A stretch of 64,000 nucleotides of DNA from positions 1 to 64,000 of the forward strand of contig JAZQMQ010000024.1 in assembly GCA_045543555.1 (NCBI GenBank), written 5' to 3'. A program made the translations under genes and the position numbers. Source of the stretch: Colimorpha_A sp045543555 (GTDB lineage Bacteria > Bacillota > Clostridia > Oscillospirales > CAG-272). Below are positions 17,320-26,381 of the stretch, one piece after another. Positions within the stretch are counted from its first letter, which is position 1; each line of letters begins with the position of its first letter. The notes below the pieces were generated by a model. It saw only the letters and a list, made by a program, of their open reading frames with translations. It had not been told where the DNA came from and did no database searches.

Positions 17320-17658
17320 TTATTTAATATCTCGTCTCATATCATTTTCGATATGATCAGGAAAAACATCGTCTATTCCGCTTTCAATGTTTCTTCTTAT
17401 CCTTGATGGAAGCCCCTTGATCCGTCCTTCGTGCTCATCGTAGGTATCAAGGATTCTTCTGTCATTATTGTTTGTTGTAGTAGTGTTACGGTCTGTTGTA
17501 ACGGGATAATCATTGCGATTTGTATCCGTGATGCTTGTTTCATTATCGTGATTGCCGATATATCCGTCATCACCCTTGTCGGCATTTCCTCCACGCATAC
17601 AGGATGTTGCGGTCAACATAACGGATAATAGTGATAAAATGGTTAAAAACTTTTTCAT
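17320..17658 (-). CDS. Small hypothetical lipoprotein
   Basis: 112-residue protein with a lipoprotein signal (MKKFLTILSLLSVML, lipobox ending TSC at about residue 21), then a polar Asn/Thr/Asp-rich linker and a charged C terminus. The ATG at 17658 follows GGAAGGTGG; a longer frame to 17712 has no good site. I recognise no domain. It lies between the D,D-carboxypeptidase gene and a terminator, so it may be transcribed with that gene. Confidence 0.6.
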   Translation of the reverse strand: MKKFLTILSLLSVMLTATSCMRGGNADKGDDGYIGNHDNETSITDTNRNDYPVTTDRNTTTTNNNDRRILDTYDEHEGRIKGLPSRIRRNIESGIDDVFPDHIENDMRRDIK

Positions 17659-17758
17659 ATATCCACCTTCCATAATAATATCATAAACAAATGAAGGGAT
17701 GTTACCCGTCATTAGTTTGTGAAACGGAAGGGCTTTAATACAATGAAAAAAATGTTAT

Positions 17759-18904
17759 TTACTTATAAAAAAATGAACCTATTAGCCTCTTTAGTATCCC
17801 TGAAAACGATAATTTTTCGATATTTTCAGAGGCTCTGATCGAAACGGTACCGATAATTTCATCTCCCGCCTTAAATACAGCCTCTCCAACCTTCTGGCCG
17901 GCTTTGACAGGCGCTTTAATATTATCAGGGATAGATGTTTCGACAGTTATTCCCTTAGCATAAAGATCCTTTTGCATTACAGCATCAAATCTGTCGATAA
18001 TTAATTGGCAAAGGCTTTTAACTCCGCCTAAAACCTTAATTTGCGATACCTCTTTAGGCTCTGAATTATAGTATCTGTAACCAGCAAATCCGTAATCCAA
18101 AAGAGCCTTTGCCGTTTCGTTGCGGCTGTCACGCGTAGGTGAGCCCATTACTACTGCTATAAGCTGCATTCCGTTACGTTCTGCCGTTGCACTGATACAA
18201 AAGCCCGCTTTTGAAGTTGAGCCTGTTTTTAGACCGTTTGCACCTTTATAAAATCGTATCAAACGATTTGTGTTTGAGAGCCCGAAGGCTCCGTTGCGAA
18301 TGGAATCTGTCCAGATTGTAGTATATTTAAAAATATTTTTGTGTTTGAGCAGTTCTCTTGACATAAGAGCTATATCACGTGACGACGTCAGATGATCTTT
18401 TACCGAATCGTCGAGACCTGTGGGGTTTTCGAAGCTTGTTCCCTTCATACCAAGCTCCCTTGCTCGTTCATTCATTCTTGCCACAAAGGCTTCAACGCTT
18501 CCGCTAACGTGTTCTGCAAGTGCTACGGATGCGTCGTTTGCGGACGCAACGATAACGCTTTTCAGTAGGTCCTCGACGCTCATTATCTCACCTGCTTTGA
18601 GATATACCTGTGAGCCTCCCATTTTCGATGCGCGCTCACTTACCTCAGTTGTGTCGGTTAGCTTAAAAGTTCCCTTATCAAGTTCTTCCATGACAAGAAG
18701 GATCGTCATGATTTTTGTGACCGACGCGGGAGGAAGTCTTAGATCTGCCTGATATTCGTATAAAACCTTGCCGGTTTCCGACTCCATCAGGATTACACTC
18801 TTCGCTTCTCCGTTGAGGGCGTTTGTTGCGTCTGCAAACGACTGTATTGAAATTGCAGAAAATAGAATTATGATTGAGAGAAATAGCGTGGTTATTCGTT
18901 TCAT
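17759..18904 (-). CDS. dacF: D-alanyl-D-alanine carboxypeptidase (S11, DacF-like)
   Basis: Penicillin-binding protein of the S11 family that trims the terminal D-Ala from peptidoglycan stem peptides. Signal peptide (ITTLFLSIIILFSAISIQSF), catalytic SxxK in PASVTKIM, SxN in VASANDAS, and KTG in GLKTGSTS. A C-terminal PBP5-like domain and a terminal hydrophobic/amphipathic anchor follow. The ATG at 18904 is supported by GGAGTGAAG. 381 aa. The dacF name is by similarity; dacA or dacB assignments are also possible. Confidence 0.88.
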   Translation of the reverse strand: MKRITTLFLSIIILFSAISIQSFADATNALNGEAKSVILMESETGKVLYEYQADLRLPPASVTKIMTILLVMEELDKGTFKLTDTTEVSERASKMGGSQVYLKAGEIMSVEDLLKSVIVASANDASVALAEHVSGSVEAFVARMNERARELGMKGTSFENPTGLDDSVKDHLTSSRDIALMSRELLKHKNIFKYTTIWTDSIRNGAFGLSNTNRLIRFYKGANGLKTGSTSKAGFCISATAERNGMQLIAVVMGSPTRDSRNETAKALLDYGFAGYRYYNSEPKEVSQIKVLGGVKSLCQLIIDRFDAVMQKDLYAKGITVETSIPDNIKAPVKAGQKVGEAVFKAGDEIIGTVSIRASENIEKLSFSGILKRLIGSFFYK

Positions 18905-18962
18905 ATTATCTTCACTCCGAATTTTTTTATTCAATTATATTCATAATGTAATGACAATATGA

Positions 18963-18990
18963 AAACCGCCTCACATAAGTGAGACGGTTT
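18963..18990 (-). terminator. Terminator of nifU-nifS operon
   Basis: Twelve-position stem with one mismatch (18963-18974 with 18979-18990), loop ATAA, followed on the minus strand by T-rich sequence. Confidence 0.8.
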
Positions 18991-19000
18991 AATCAATAAA

Positions 19001-19441
19001 TCAGTGATGGGTGTGGCAGGATTCACAGTCTCCATCACAGTCGTGACCGTGGATCTTAACCTCTTTATCAATGCCGTTGCGCTTGTAGTAATCGTTGATG
19101 GCGGTCTTTACAGCTTCCTCTGCAAGAACAGAGCAGTGCACCTTAACGGGAGGAAGTCCGTCAAGAGCCTCGATAACTGCCTTGTTTGTGAGCTCAAGAG
19201 CCTCGTCAACGCTCTTGCCCTTGATAAGCTCTGTTGCCATTGAAGACGTTGCAATTGCGGCACCGCAACCGAATGTCTTGAATTTTACATCAACAATTAT
19301 GTTGTCCTCGATCTTGAGGAATATTTTCATTATATCTCCGCAGGTTGCGTTTCCAACCTCGCCTACCGCGGAAGGATTCTCGATCTCGCCGACGTTTCTG
19401 GGATTTGCGAAGTGATCCATTACTTTTGCACTGTAGTTCAT
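19001..19441 (-). CDS. nifU: Iron-sulfur cluster scaffold protein, IscU/NifU N-terminal type
   Basis: Scaffold on which Fe-S clusters are built from sulfur delivered by the adjacent NifS. Three conserved cysteines are present in NATCGDIM, KTFGCGAA and KVHCSVLA. 146 aa, longer than minimal IscU because of a Cys/His-rich tail (HGHDCDGDCESCHTHH) that looks metal-binding. 18 bases downstream of nifS in the same operon. Called nifU in many Clostridia although nitrogen fixation is not implied. Confidence 0.93.
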   Translation of the reverse strand: MNYSAKVMDHFANPRNVGEIENPSAVGEVGNATCGDIMKIFLKIEDNIIVDVKFKTFGCGAAIATSSMATELIKGKSVDEALELTNKAVIEALDGLPPVKVHCSVLAEEAVKTAINDYYKRNGIDKEVKIHGHDCDGDCESCHTHH

Positions 19442-19459
19442 ATTATTATCCTTTCGGCA

Positions 19460-20617
19460 TCATTTATTATAGAGTGGGCTCATTTCACGAAGACGCTGAA
19501 CAATGGGGGGAAGCTTTTCAAGAATATAGTCAACATCCTCTTCAGTGTTCTCGTGTGAGAGGCTTAGGCGGAGCGATCCGTGTGCCTTTTCGTGAGGAAG
19601 ACCGATGCTTAGAAGAACGTGAGAGGGTTCAAGAGAAGCTGTTGAGCAAGCAGAACCCGTTGATGCTGCTATTCCTGCCATGTCAAGAAGGAGAAGAAGG
19701 CTCTCACCTTCGATAAATTCAAACGCTACGTTTAAGTTTCCGGGAAGGCGATGCTCCATTGAACCGTTGATCCTTGTGTATGGAATCTTTGAGATCTCAT
19801 CAGCCAGACGGTCTCTCATTGCCTTTATTCTGTCCATATCAGGAAGCTGTGCGATCGCGTCCTCGAGGGCTTTAGCAAGTCCTACGATGTATGCAACGTT
19901 TTCGGTGCCGCCGCGTCGTCTTCTTTCCTGACCGCCGCCATCAATAAGATTGTGGATTCGTGTGCCGGTCTTAACGTAAAGCGCTCCGATTCCCTTTGGC
20001 GCGTGAATTTTGTGGCCCGAAAGAGCGAGCATATCAACACCGAGATCGTTAACGTCGATCGGAATATTACCGACCGCCTGAACTGCGTCGGTGAAGAAGG
20101 GAATCTTGTGTGCGTGAGCGACCTCTGCAAGCTCCTTTATGGGAAGAATCGTTCCGATCTCGTTGTTTGCGTACATCATAGCAACGAGGATCGTGTCGGG
20201 GCGTATTGCTGCCTCGAGTTCCTCTGGCTTGATAAGTCCTTCGCTGTCAACTCCGAGAAGTGTGACCTCAAATCCTTCTTTTTTCAGAGCATCGAGTGTG
20301 TGAAGAACTGCATGATGCTCGTAAACTGTAGAAATAATGTGCTTACCCTTTGAAGCATTTGCACGCGCAGCGCCTTTAATTGCCCAGTTATCGGATTCTG
20401 AACCGCATGACGTGAAGAATATTTCGTTTGGCTTTGCTCCGAGAAGGGAAGCTATCTTTTCTCTTGCCTCAGTGATGGCCTGGGATGAACGTCTGCCGAG
20501 AGAATAGAGGCTTGAGGGGTTGCCGTATTCGGCATTGAAATAAGGCATCATTGCCTCAAGGACTGACGGCGACACAGAAGTTGTTGCCGCGTTGTCTGCA
20601 TATACAAGTTTACTCAT
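19460..20617 (-). CDS. nifS: Cysteine desulfurase NifS/IscS
   Basis: PLP-dependent enzyme that takes sulfur from cysteine and passes it to NifU and to tRNA thiolation enzymes such as MnmA. Seen: DNAATTSVS, FTSCGSESDNWAI, PLP lysine in ALSGHKIHAPKG, and the mobile-loop active Cys in TGSACSTASLEPSHV. 385 aa. First gene of the operon. The promoter carries a palindromic operator. Confidence 0.95.
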   Translation of the reverse strand: MSKLVYADNAATTSVSPSVLEAMMPYFNAEYGNPSSLYSLGRRSSQAITEAREKIASLLGAKPNEIFFTSCGSESDNWAIKGAARANASKGKHIISTVYEHHAVLHTLDALKKEGFEVTLLGVDSEGLIKPEELEAAIRPDTILVAMMYANNEIGTILPIKELAEVAHAHKIPFFTDAVQAVGNIPIDVNDLGVDMLALSGHKIHAPKGIGALYVKTGTRIHNLIDGGGQERRRRGGTENVAYIVGLAKALEDAIAQLPDMDRIKAMRDRLADEISKIPYTRINGSMEHRLPGNLNVAFEFIEGESLLLLLDMAGIAASTGSACSTASLEPSHVLLSIGLPHEKAHGSLRLSLSHENTEEDVDYILEKLPPIVQRLREMSPLYNK

Positions 20618-20666
20618 AAAATATCTATTTAAACTCCTTTAGAGGTATGAACTTTCGTCCAAATCT

Positions 20667-20695
20667 ATTGTATACCATTTTGGTGTACTTTGCAA
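20667..20695 (-). promoter_or_regulatory. nifS promoter with palindromic operator in the spacer
   Basis: Minus strand: TTGCAA (20695-20690), 17 bases, TACAAT (20672-20667). The spacer holds the near-perfect dyad GTATACC-ATTTT-GGTGTAC (20670-20688, one mismatch). A repressor there would block RNA polymerase. An Rrf2/IscR-type regulator is a guess. Confidence 0.6.
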
Positions 20696-20855
20696 TAGGA
20701 AATTAAAAAAATAATGACGAAATTAAGGAGCTATATGAATGTTTTTTTGAATATTATGCGAATATATCAGTAATTGCACAGTGATGATATGCCAAGCCTA
20801 CATGCCCCCCCCAAAAAAATGTTCGCTTCGGAGAATTCCTACTGCGGCTTGGATA

Positions 20856-20887
20856 AAAAAATCCATCGCCGAAGCGATGGATTTTTT
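20856..20887 (-). terminator. Terminator of tRNA-Val
   Basis: Fourteen-base-pair stem (20856-20869 with 20874-20887) with CGAA loop. It begins at the last base of the tRNA CCA end; the T run is built into the 3' arm. Confidence 0.88.
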
Positions 20888-20963
20888 GGTGGGGGCAATT
20901 GGGATCGAACCAACGACCTTATGCATGTCAAGCATACACTCTGACCAGCTGAGCTATACCCCC
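20887..20963 (-). tRNA. tRNA-Val (anticodon GAC)
   Basis: A 77-base cloverleaf on the minus strand. The acceptor stem GGGGGTA pairs with TGCCCCC (one G-U), the D arm has AGCTCAGCTGGT, the anticodon stem TATGC/GCATA encloses TTGACAT (anticodon GAC, Val), and the T loop is GGTTCGATCC. CCA is encoded. A promoter (TTGATT-17-TATAAT, 21004-20976) lies just upstream and a terminator directly downstream. Confidence 0.96.
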
Positions 20964-20975
20964 AAGCACTTAGGA

Positions 20976-21004
20976 ATTATATCACATTAATAATGAAAAA
21001 TCAA
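20976..21004 (-). promoter_or_regulatory. Promoter of tRNA-Val
   Basis: Minus strand TTGATT (21004-20999), 17-base spacer, TATAAT (20981-20976), twelve bases before the mature tRNA. Confidence 0.75.
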
Positions 21005-21063
21005 GTGTTTTTAGAAATAATTTTCGATTTTAAGTATATTCTTCTGTGTGCTTGAGGCGAAAC

Positions 21064-21933
21064 TCATTTGATTTCCTTTTTTCTGAATATCAGATAGCCT
21101 CCGAGACTTGTCAGTGTCATCCAGAAGATGCTTCTTACGAGAGTAACTGCTGATTTTTCAATATCATAGGTAATGAGTGATACGTTTCTGTTCAAATAAG
21201 GATAATGTGCTATAATCTGTCCTGTTACGGTTGAATTGTGCAATTCAGTCAATGCGAATTCTGCAGCCTTATAGTACAACTTTTGTGTTTCGGGATTAAC
21301 GACGGTTATTACCTCTCCGTTTTCGATTGAGGAACGACTGTCCCAATCAACAAGCCCGTTAAACCATTTTCCTCCGACCGACTCGAGCAAGTATCCCGTG
21401 AGTATAACGGCTAAGCATACGATACTTGCAATTGCTTTGTTTTTGATTATATTGCCGAATATGGCAAAAAACGCTGTTGTAAATGCAAATGCCGCAAGCG
21501 TACCGAGTATTATCGTGGTCAAATAACTGAAGGATATTGTCATCATATCCGTTTCATATCCGATAATCTCATTTGTGTTTGAAAATATCGGGCGAGTGAT
21601 AGTGAAACAACGCTCCCATGCAGTGATAAGTGTTGTTACAGCAAATAAAGCTCCGCAGGTGATTCCGAAAACAACAGCTGATATCATTTTTGAAAAATAT
21701 ACTGCAGCTTTTTGCTTTTTCTCCGATGCTCCTTCTTTGGCGGTAAGCGTGATTCTACCGCCAAAGATGAGCAACGATGTTACACCTATCAAAAGTATCA
21801 AAGCTAATACGATCTCAACGTTTACTATTCCTGCTGAGAAAGTATATGAAGCAGCTATTGACGCAAGAAGAGAAATATAAAATAACGGATGGCGAACAAG
21901 CTTTTTCAGATCGGTTTTAATGTTTACGTTCAT
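21064..21933 (-). CDS. ABC-2 type permease-like membrane protein
   Basis: 289-residue protein with about six membrane helices and one large extracytoplasmic loop between the last two (about residues 195-265). The layout, including the N-terminal cytoplasmic start (IKTDLKKLVRHPLFY) and the FRKKEI end, resembles ABC-2 permeases. No ATPase gene is adjacent, so function as a transporter is unproven. It is 22 bases downstream of the rhamnosidase gene with AAAGGAAC before its start, so the two are probably co-transcribed. Confidence 0.6.
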   Translation of the reverse strand: MNVNIKTDLKKLVRHPLFYISLLASIAASYTFSAGIVNVEIVLALILLIGVTSLLIFGGRITLTAKEGASEKKQKAAVYFSKMISAVVFGITCGALFAVTTLITAWERCFTITRPIFSNTNEIIGYETDMMTISFSYLTTIILGTLAAFAFTTAFFAIFGNIIKNKAIASIVCLAVILTGYLLESVGGKWFNGLVDWDSRSSIENGEVITVVNPETQKLYYKAAEFALTELHNSTVTGQIIAHYPYLNRNVSLITYDIEKSAVTLVRSIFWMTLTSLGGYLIFRKKEIK

Positions 21934-21955
21934 GGATGTTCGTTCCTTTCGTATT

Positions 21956-24433
21956 TTAAGACTTGATTACGTATTTTCCTGCCCCAAGGTCAAATGTTAG
22001 TCTGTCTCCTTCGCGTTTTGCGTTAAGCTCATTTGCTGTTACTTCAAGAGTATTAAAGGTAACTGTATCCTTATCTGTGATAAGGCTTACGGTTGCGGAG
22101 GTGCCTTCAGGAATGACTACAGTGTAGTAATATGCACCGTCCTTAAGTGCCCAGCTGCTTTCTACTACACCGTAATCGGTAGTGTAAGAAGCAGATGCCG
22201 AGCAGATGCGCTTCTGCCCCTCGGGAATAAACGTACGGAGGTCGGGATTGGGTCTGATTATAAAGTGCTTAAATCCGGTATCATTTTCATCGGGACGGAT
22301 ACCGCACACACCACCGTAGAGCCATTCTGCAACTGCGCCGTATGCGTAATGGTTAAACGAGTTCATACCGACGTCACCGAAGCCTCTTTCCTTGGTGTAG
22401 GAATTCCATCTCTCCCATACAGTTGTTGCACCCTGACGTACGGAATAGAGCCAGCTGGGGTCTTTTGTCTGGAGAAGCAGGGAATATGCGAGGTCGTTCA
22501 TATCTGCCTTATCGAGAGTCTGGCAAAGAACACCCGTACCAACGAAGCCTGTTGAAAGGGTATAGTCGTTATCGACGATAAGCTTTCTTAATCTTTCCTT
22601 AAACTGTGCTTCAAGCTCGGCCGGAACCATATCGAAGGCAAATGCAAGGAGGTAAGCGCACTGAGTATTAATTGTAAGATAACCGTTTTCAATATAATTC
22701 TTCTTCCACTCGTTTATGATATCATCGCGGAGCTTTGAATAATGCTCGGCGCGGTCGGCCTTTCCGAGAATATTCGAGAACTTGACCATTAGAGCAGCAT
22801 CATAAGCGTAATAGCAGGCAGAGATGTATGCTTTATCAGTTACATCGTAATTGAGCCAGTCGCCGTAGACGGGATTGGGACCCTTAAGACCGTTTCTTGT
22901 AAGGTACTCCATGTAGTATTCCATGGATTCGTAATGAGCACGAACGATCTCCTCGTCGTGATACATAAGCCACAGGCGGTAGGGAACGATAAGTCCTGCA
23001 TCAGCCCAAGCGGAGTTACCGCAGCCTACTATCTCTGTTCTCGGAATGATGTCTCCGTATGCACCCTCGTATCCAACCTGCGAGTCTCTGGCATCGATAA
23101 GCCACTTGTGCATGAAGGGACGAATATCTGCTATATAGGAAGCCGCACCGCAGAATATCTGTGTATCACCGGTCCAACCGAGTCTCTCGTTACGCTGAGG
23201 GCAGTCGGTGGGAATGTAGAGATAGTTGCCTCTCATACCCCAAACGACGTTTGAATACAGCTGATTTACCTCGGGGTTGTCGCATTCAAATTTGCCGCCC
23301 TCCTTAAGCACAGAGCCGACAACTTCGCCAACTACGGATATAAGCTCGATATCCTTGTCGGGACGGATCTCGATATATCTGAAGCCGTAGAATACGTGAG
23401 AGGGAGCGCGGGTCTCGTTTTCCTCGCCCGATGCGATAACTACGTATCTTGCAAGCGCGGAACGGTAATTCTGAATATACATACTGCCCTTGGCGCCGTC
23501 ATTTCCTCTTGCCTTTTCTCCGCTGTCGTTGAGAAGCTCAGCAAAGAATACTTCAAGTTCTGTTCCGCGTTCAGCCTTATATGTGAGCTTTGGCCAGCCT
23601 ACGATCTCCTGACCGAGATCGAGTATTACCGACTGTCCTGCCTTAACGGTGAGGCTCTCGCAGTTTATACCTACAGCCTTTTTAACAACGTTGATATCAC
23701 CGAAATCGGTGCCGTTGTCGATAGTGCCCTCGTAAACAACCGCAGTAAGAGGTCTGCGAGAAAGTCCATCACGGACGCGAACGTACTCGCCAACGAAGGG
23801 AACGATCTCGCCGTTATAATCATTGTAATACACAGCCTTGTCCCATGTGTAGAAATCGGCGTCAGCGGCAGGGTGGGGAAGTGTGTAGTCGTCGTACTGA
23901 CCGTCCCAGATATCTGCTCTTCTGGTAGGACCGCCTACCATTGCATCCCAGCTTTCGTCGGTTACAACGGTCTCGGTGGTGCCGTCCTCATAAACAACGG
24001 TTATCTCAGCGGCAAAAGCGCAGGGCTTGTTGCCGTACATTCCGAAAGCAATACGACCGCTCCACCAACCCGGAGCAACGTCGGCTACTATAACGTTGTT
24101 TTCGGAGCACAGCTCGGTAATATCGTATGAGTATTCCATAACTCTGATGCGGAAGTCGGTCCAACCTGGCTTGAGCTCGTCGTAGATCTTATTACCGTTT
24201 TCGTTATGATAAACTCTCTGTCCGTTTACATATACCCGGAATACACCGAGCGCAGTTGCGGTAAGAGTTACGTTCTTTACGGCCTTTTTAAAGCTAACAT
24301 TCTTCTTTAAATTAAGAAGTCCGCTTATGGGCTTAAGAGGGATATCGTGAGCATTGAAGTAATCGAAGTTCCATGATTCTCCCTTTACCTCTATTTCGTG
24401 GTTCTTGTGTGTGATGAAAAGCTTTTTATTCAT
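21956..24433 (-). CDS. Alpha-L-rhamnosidase (GH78)
   Basis: Glycoside hydrolase releasing terminal L-rhamnose from plant glycosides or rhamnose polymers. The N-terminal beta domains include PGWWSGRIAFG. The (alpha/alpha)6 catalytic domain holds the GH78 hallmark PTDCPQRNERLGWTGD and GDWLNYDVT; the aromatic-rich tail segment has WERWNSYT and SFNHYAYGAVAEWLY. 825 aa and no signal peptide, so it probably acts on imported oligosaccharides. The promoter has a 17-base palindrome in its spacer. No rhamnose catabolic genes are visible nearby. Confidence 0.92.
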   Translation of the reverse strand: MNKKLFITHKNHEIEVKGESWNFDYFNAHDIPLKPISGLLNLKKNVSFKKAVKNVTLTATALGVFRVYVNGQRVYHNENGNKIYDELKPGWTDFRIRVMEYSYDITELCSENNVIVADVAPGWWSGRIAFGMYGNKPCAFAAEITVVYEDGTTETVVTDESWDAMVGGPTRRADIWDGQYDDYTLPHPAADADFYTWDKAVYYNDYNGEIVPFVGEYVRVRDGLSRRPLTAVVYEGTIDNGTDFGDINVVKKAVGINCESLTVKAGQSVILDLGQEIVGWPKLTYKAERGTELEVFFAELLNDSGEKARGNDGAKGSMYIQNYRSALARYVVIASGEENETRAPSHVFYGFRYIEIRPDKDIELISVVGEVVGSVLKEGGKFECDNPEVNQLYSNVVWGMRGNYLYIPTDCPQRNERLGWTGDTQIFCGAASYIADIRPFMHKWLIDARDSQVGYEGAYGDIIPRTEIVGCGNSAWADAGLIVPYRLWLMYHDEEIVRAHYESMEYYMEYLTRNGLKGPNPVYGDWLNYDVTDKAYISACYYAYDAALMVKFSNILGKADRAEHYSKLRDDIINEWKKNYIENGYLTINTQCAYLLAFAFDMVPAELEAQFKERLRKLIVDNDYTLSTGFVGTGVLCQTLDKADMNDLAYSLLLQTKDPSWLYSVRQGATTVWERWNSYTKERGFGDVGMNSFNHYAYGAVAEWLYGGVCGIRPDENDTGFKHFIIRPNPDLRTFIPEGQKRICSASASYTTDYGVVESSWALKDGAYYYTVVIPEGTSATVSLITDKDTVTFNTLEVTANELNAKREGDRLTFDLGAGKYVIKS

Positions 24434-24463
24434 GGGGATATTCCTTTCTGCTTTATTATAATA

Positions 24464-24491
24464 ATTTTACCACAATTACGGTAATTGTCAA
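24464..24491 (-). promoter_or_regulatory. Rhamnosidase promoter with perfect palindromic operator
   Basis: Minus strand TTGACA (24491-24486), 16-base spacer, TAAAAT (24469-24464). The spacer and part of the -35 are occupied by ACAATTAC-G-GTAATTGT (24472-24488), perfect 8-1-8 symmetry. Repression by an unidentified regulator is likely. Confidence 0.7.
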
Positions 24492-24500
24492 TAATTTAAT

Positions 24501-24528
24501 AAAAAATACCCCGAAAAAAATCGGGGTA
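24501..24528 (-). terminator. Terminator of the unknown membrane protein gene
   Basis: TACCCCGA/TCGGGGTA stem (24507-24514 with 24521-24528), six-base loop, followed on the minus strand by six T. Confidence 0.88.
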
Positions 24529-24534
24529 ATGACG

Positions 24535-25107
24535 TTATTCTCTGCTATGCTCGTTTTTAGGTGCGGGGAAGAAGCGTATTCCCTTGACGCCCATCACGTA
24601 TGCTATCGTACATACGATTAATGAGGGCGCGATTATTGTGAAATATGCCCAAGGGGAAGGACCGAAAATGTAATTAATGAGTCCTGTGTACATCGCTTCA
24701 ATCAGTCCTGCAACAAGCTTTCCAATGCCGTAAATGTTAACAGCCCAGTCAGGTGAGTTTGGATATCCCGCTTCGTTGAACGCTGTTGCACCGTAATAAC
24801 CTATAGTTACCATAATTGCAAGAATGAAGTTGGGAATATTTGCGAAAAGGGAAAGGTAAAGACCCTTTAACCTAACGAATTTCATACGTTTGGCGTCTAT
24901 GCGCGTCTTATCCTCGTAACCGATGTCCCAAGTCATAAAATATAAGAGGACAAGGTAAAAAAGGATCGAAAATGCGCTCACAATAAGGAAGAGGGTATCG
25001 TTTTTGTTGGTGGAGAATGTCAGACATATTGCAAAAATAGTTATTCCTATCTGATTTACAAACATTTTGAACATAAGGTAGGAGTTTTCTTTTATAAAGT
25101 ACTTCAT
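24535..25107 (-). CDS. Hypothetical membrane protein
   Basis: 190-residue protein with about four membrane helices (around residues 13-60, 85-105 and 150-175). I recognise no family. A charged cytoplasmic loop (YEDKTRIDAKRMKFVR) follows the second helix. The start is the ATG at 25107 with AAAGGAT about 13 bases upstream. It is monocistronic, with its own terminator. Confidence 0.65.
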   Translation of the reverse strand: MKYFIKENSYLMFKMFVNQIGITIFAICLTFSTNKNDTLFLIVSAFSILFYLVLLYFMTWDIGYEDKTRIDAKRMKFVRLKGLYLSLFANIPNFILAIMVTIGYYGATAFNEAGYPNSPDWAVNIYGIGKLVAGLIEAMYTGLINYIFGPSPWAYFTIIAPSLIVCTIAYVMGVKGIRFFPAPKNEHSRE

Positions 25108-25289
25108 AGAAGATGGAGTATCCTTTCAAATGCGAGTTGCTGTGATATATTTTAATATTATTTTCTCAATAATACAAGAGCAAATCAGAAAGTTTACATT
25201 TTGGCAACGAAAATGAAAAGAAATGTCAATCTATCAAGATGAAATGGGTGTATAATTTAATTATATATTGTACTAAATCAGGAGGGCGT

Positions 25290-26288
25290 ATGACACAGCT
25301 ACCGGCTCCGATAACGGAATTCTCCCAGTATATGCTTGTTGTCAAGGGAAGACTTCCGAGAACTATTGAGCAATATGAGATCGACCTAATGCTATTTTTT
25401 AAATACATAAAAGCAAAAAGGGCAGGGCTTTGTACCTCGGGCGAAGATTTTGATAATATGACTATTTACGAGCTCGACTATGCGTTTGCGGAATCTGTTA
25501 CAAAGACCGAAATAATGGAATTTCTCACCTTTGTTGCAATAAATCGCGAGAATCATGCAAGAACCAGAGCACGTAAGCTCTCATCACTTAAGTCCTTTTA
25601 CAAATATTACTGCGGAACGGTAATGAAATTTAAGGAGAACCCCACCTTAAATATCGACACTCCCAAAATACCGAAAACACTCCCCAAGCATTTAAGCGCT
25701 GAAGAAAGTGTTGAGCTTTTGAGAACGGTAAATTCCGATGATGAAAGTCGGTTCAAGGAGAGAAATTTCTGTATTATAACGCTGTTTCTTAACTGCGGAA
25801 TGCGTCTTTCGGAGCTTGTTAGCTTAAATCTTTCGGATCTCGACCGCGAGCTTCGTTCTTTGAGAGTAATGGGTAAGGGCGCAAAGGAGAGAGTTATTTA
25901 TCTGAACGATGCCTGTCGTTCGGCTCTTGAAAATTACATAAAGGTTCGCGACAAAAATCCGGCGGGCGGGCACAGAAATGCTTTGTTTCTCAGTTCAAGA
26001 AAAACGAGGATCAGCAAGCAGATGGTGCAGACGGTGGTATATAAGTATCTTGAAGCCGCAGGCCTCGATAACAGAGGACTTTCAGTACATAAGCTCCGTC
26101 ACACAGCTGCAACTCTTATGTATCAGACCGGAAAGGTTGATATCAGAGTTCTTAAGGATATATTGGGCCACGAGCAGCTGAATACAACGCAGATATATAC
26201 TCACGTTTCAAATAGCGAGATGGAAAAAGCCATGAGGGAAAATCCGCTGGCATCGGTCACTGCAAAAAAGGTTGGGAAAAACAACTAA
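25290..26288 (+). CDS. Tyrosine recombinase (XerC/XerD-like)
   Basis: Site-specific recombinase of the phage-integrase family, 332 aa. N-terminal SAM-like DNA-binding domain (EFSQYMLVVKGRLPRTIEQY), catalytic Arg in NCGMRLSELVSL, then HKLRHTAATLM, LGHEQLNTTQIYTHVS with the second His and the nucleophilic Tyr. The ATG at 25290 follows GGAGGGCGT. It stands alone, with no excisionase, att repeats or cargo around it, so a chromosome-dimer resolution or housekeeping Xer role is more likely than an integrase of an element. Confidence 0.85.
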   Translation: MTQLPAPITEFSQYMLVVKGRLPRTIEQYEIDLMLFFKYIKAKRAGLCTSGEDFDNMTIYELDYAFAESVTKTEIMEFLTFVAINRENHARTRARKLSSLKSFYKYYCGTVMKFKENPTLNIDTPKIPKTLPKHLSAEESVELLRTVNSDDESRFKERNFCIITLFLNCGMRLSELVSLNLSDLDRELRSLRVMGKGAKERVIYLNDACRSALENYIKVRDKNPAGGHRNALFLSSRKTRISKQMVQTVVYKYLEAAGLDNRGLSVHKLRHTAATLMYQTGKVDIRVLKDILGHEQLNTTQIYTHVSNSEMEKAMRENPLASVTAKKVGKNN

Positions 26289-26309
26289 AGATAGAGAAAA
26301 CGGTGGCTA

Positions 26310-26338
26310 TTGACATATGTTCAAAAATATGTTATCAT
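26310..26338 (+). promoter_or_regulatory. Promoter for the 102-aa gene and hslO
   Basis: TTGACA (26310-26315), 17 bases, TATCAT (26333-26338). Confidence 0.8.
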
Positions 26339-26381
26339 ATAAGTTGTTCATTAAATAATAAGTACTAACGGAGGAAAAACG

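Noticed and set aside
20781..20990. Open frame of 69 codons on the plus strand
   Set aside because: It runs antisense through the tRNA-Val gene and its terminator; the peptide resembles the false proteins often predicted opposite tRNAs.
25290..26288. Tyrosine recombinase as integrase of a mobile element
   Set aside because: No tRNA-proximal att repeats, cargo or excisionase were seen; codon use and neighbours look chromosomal.
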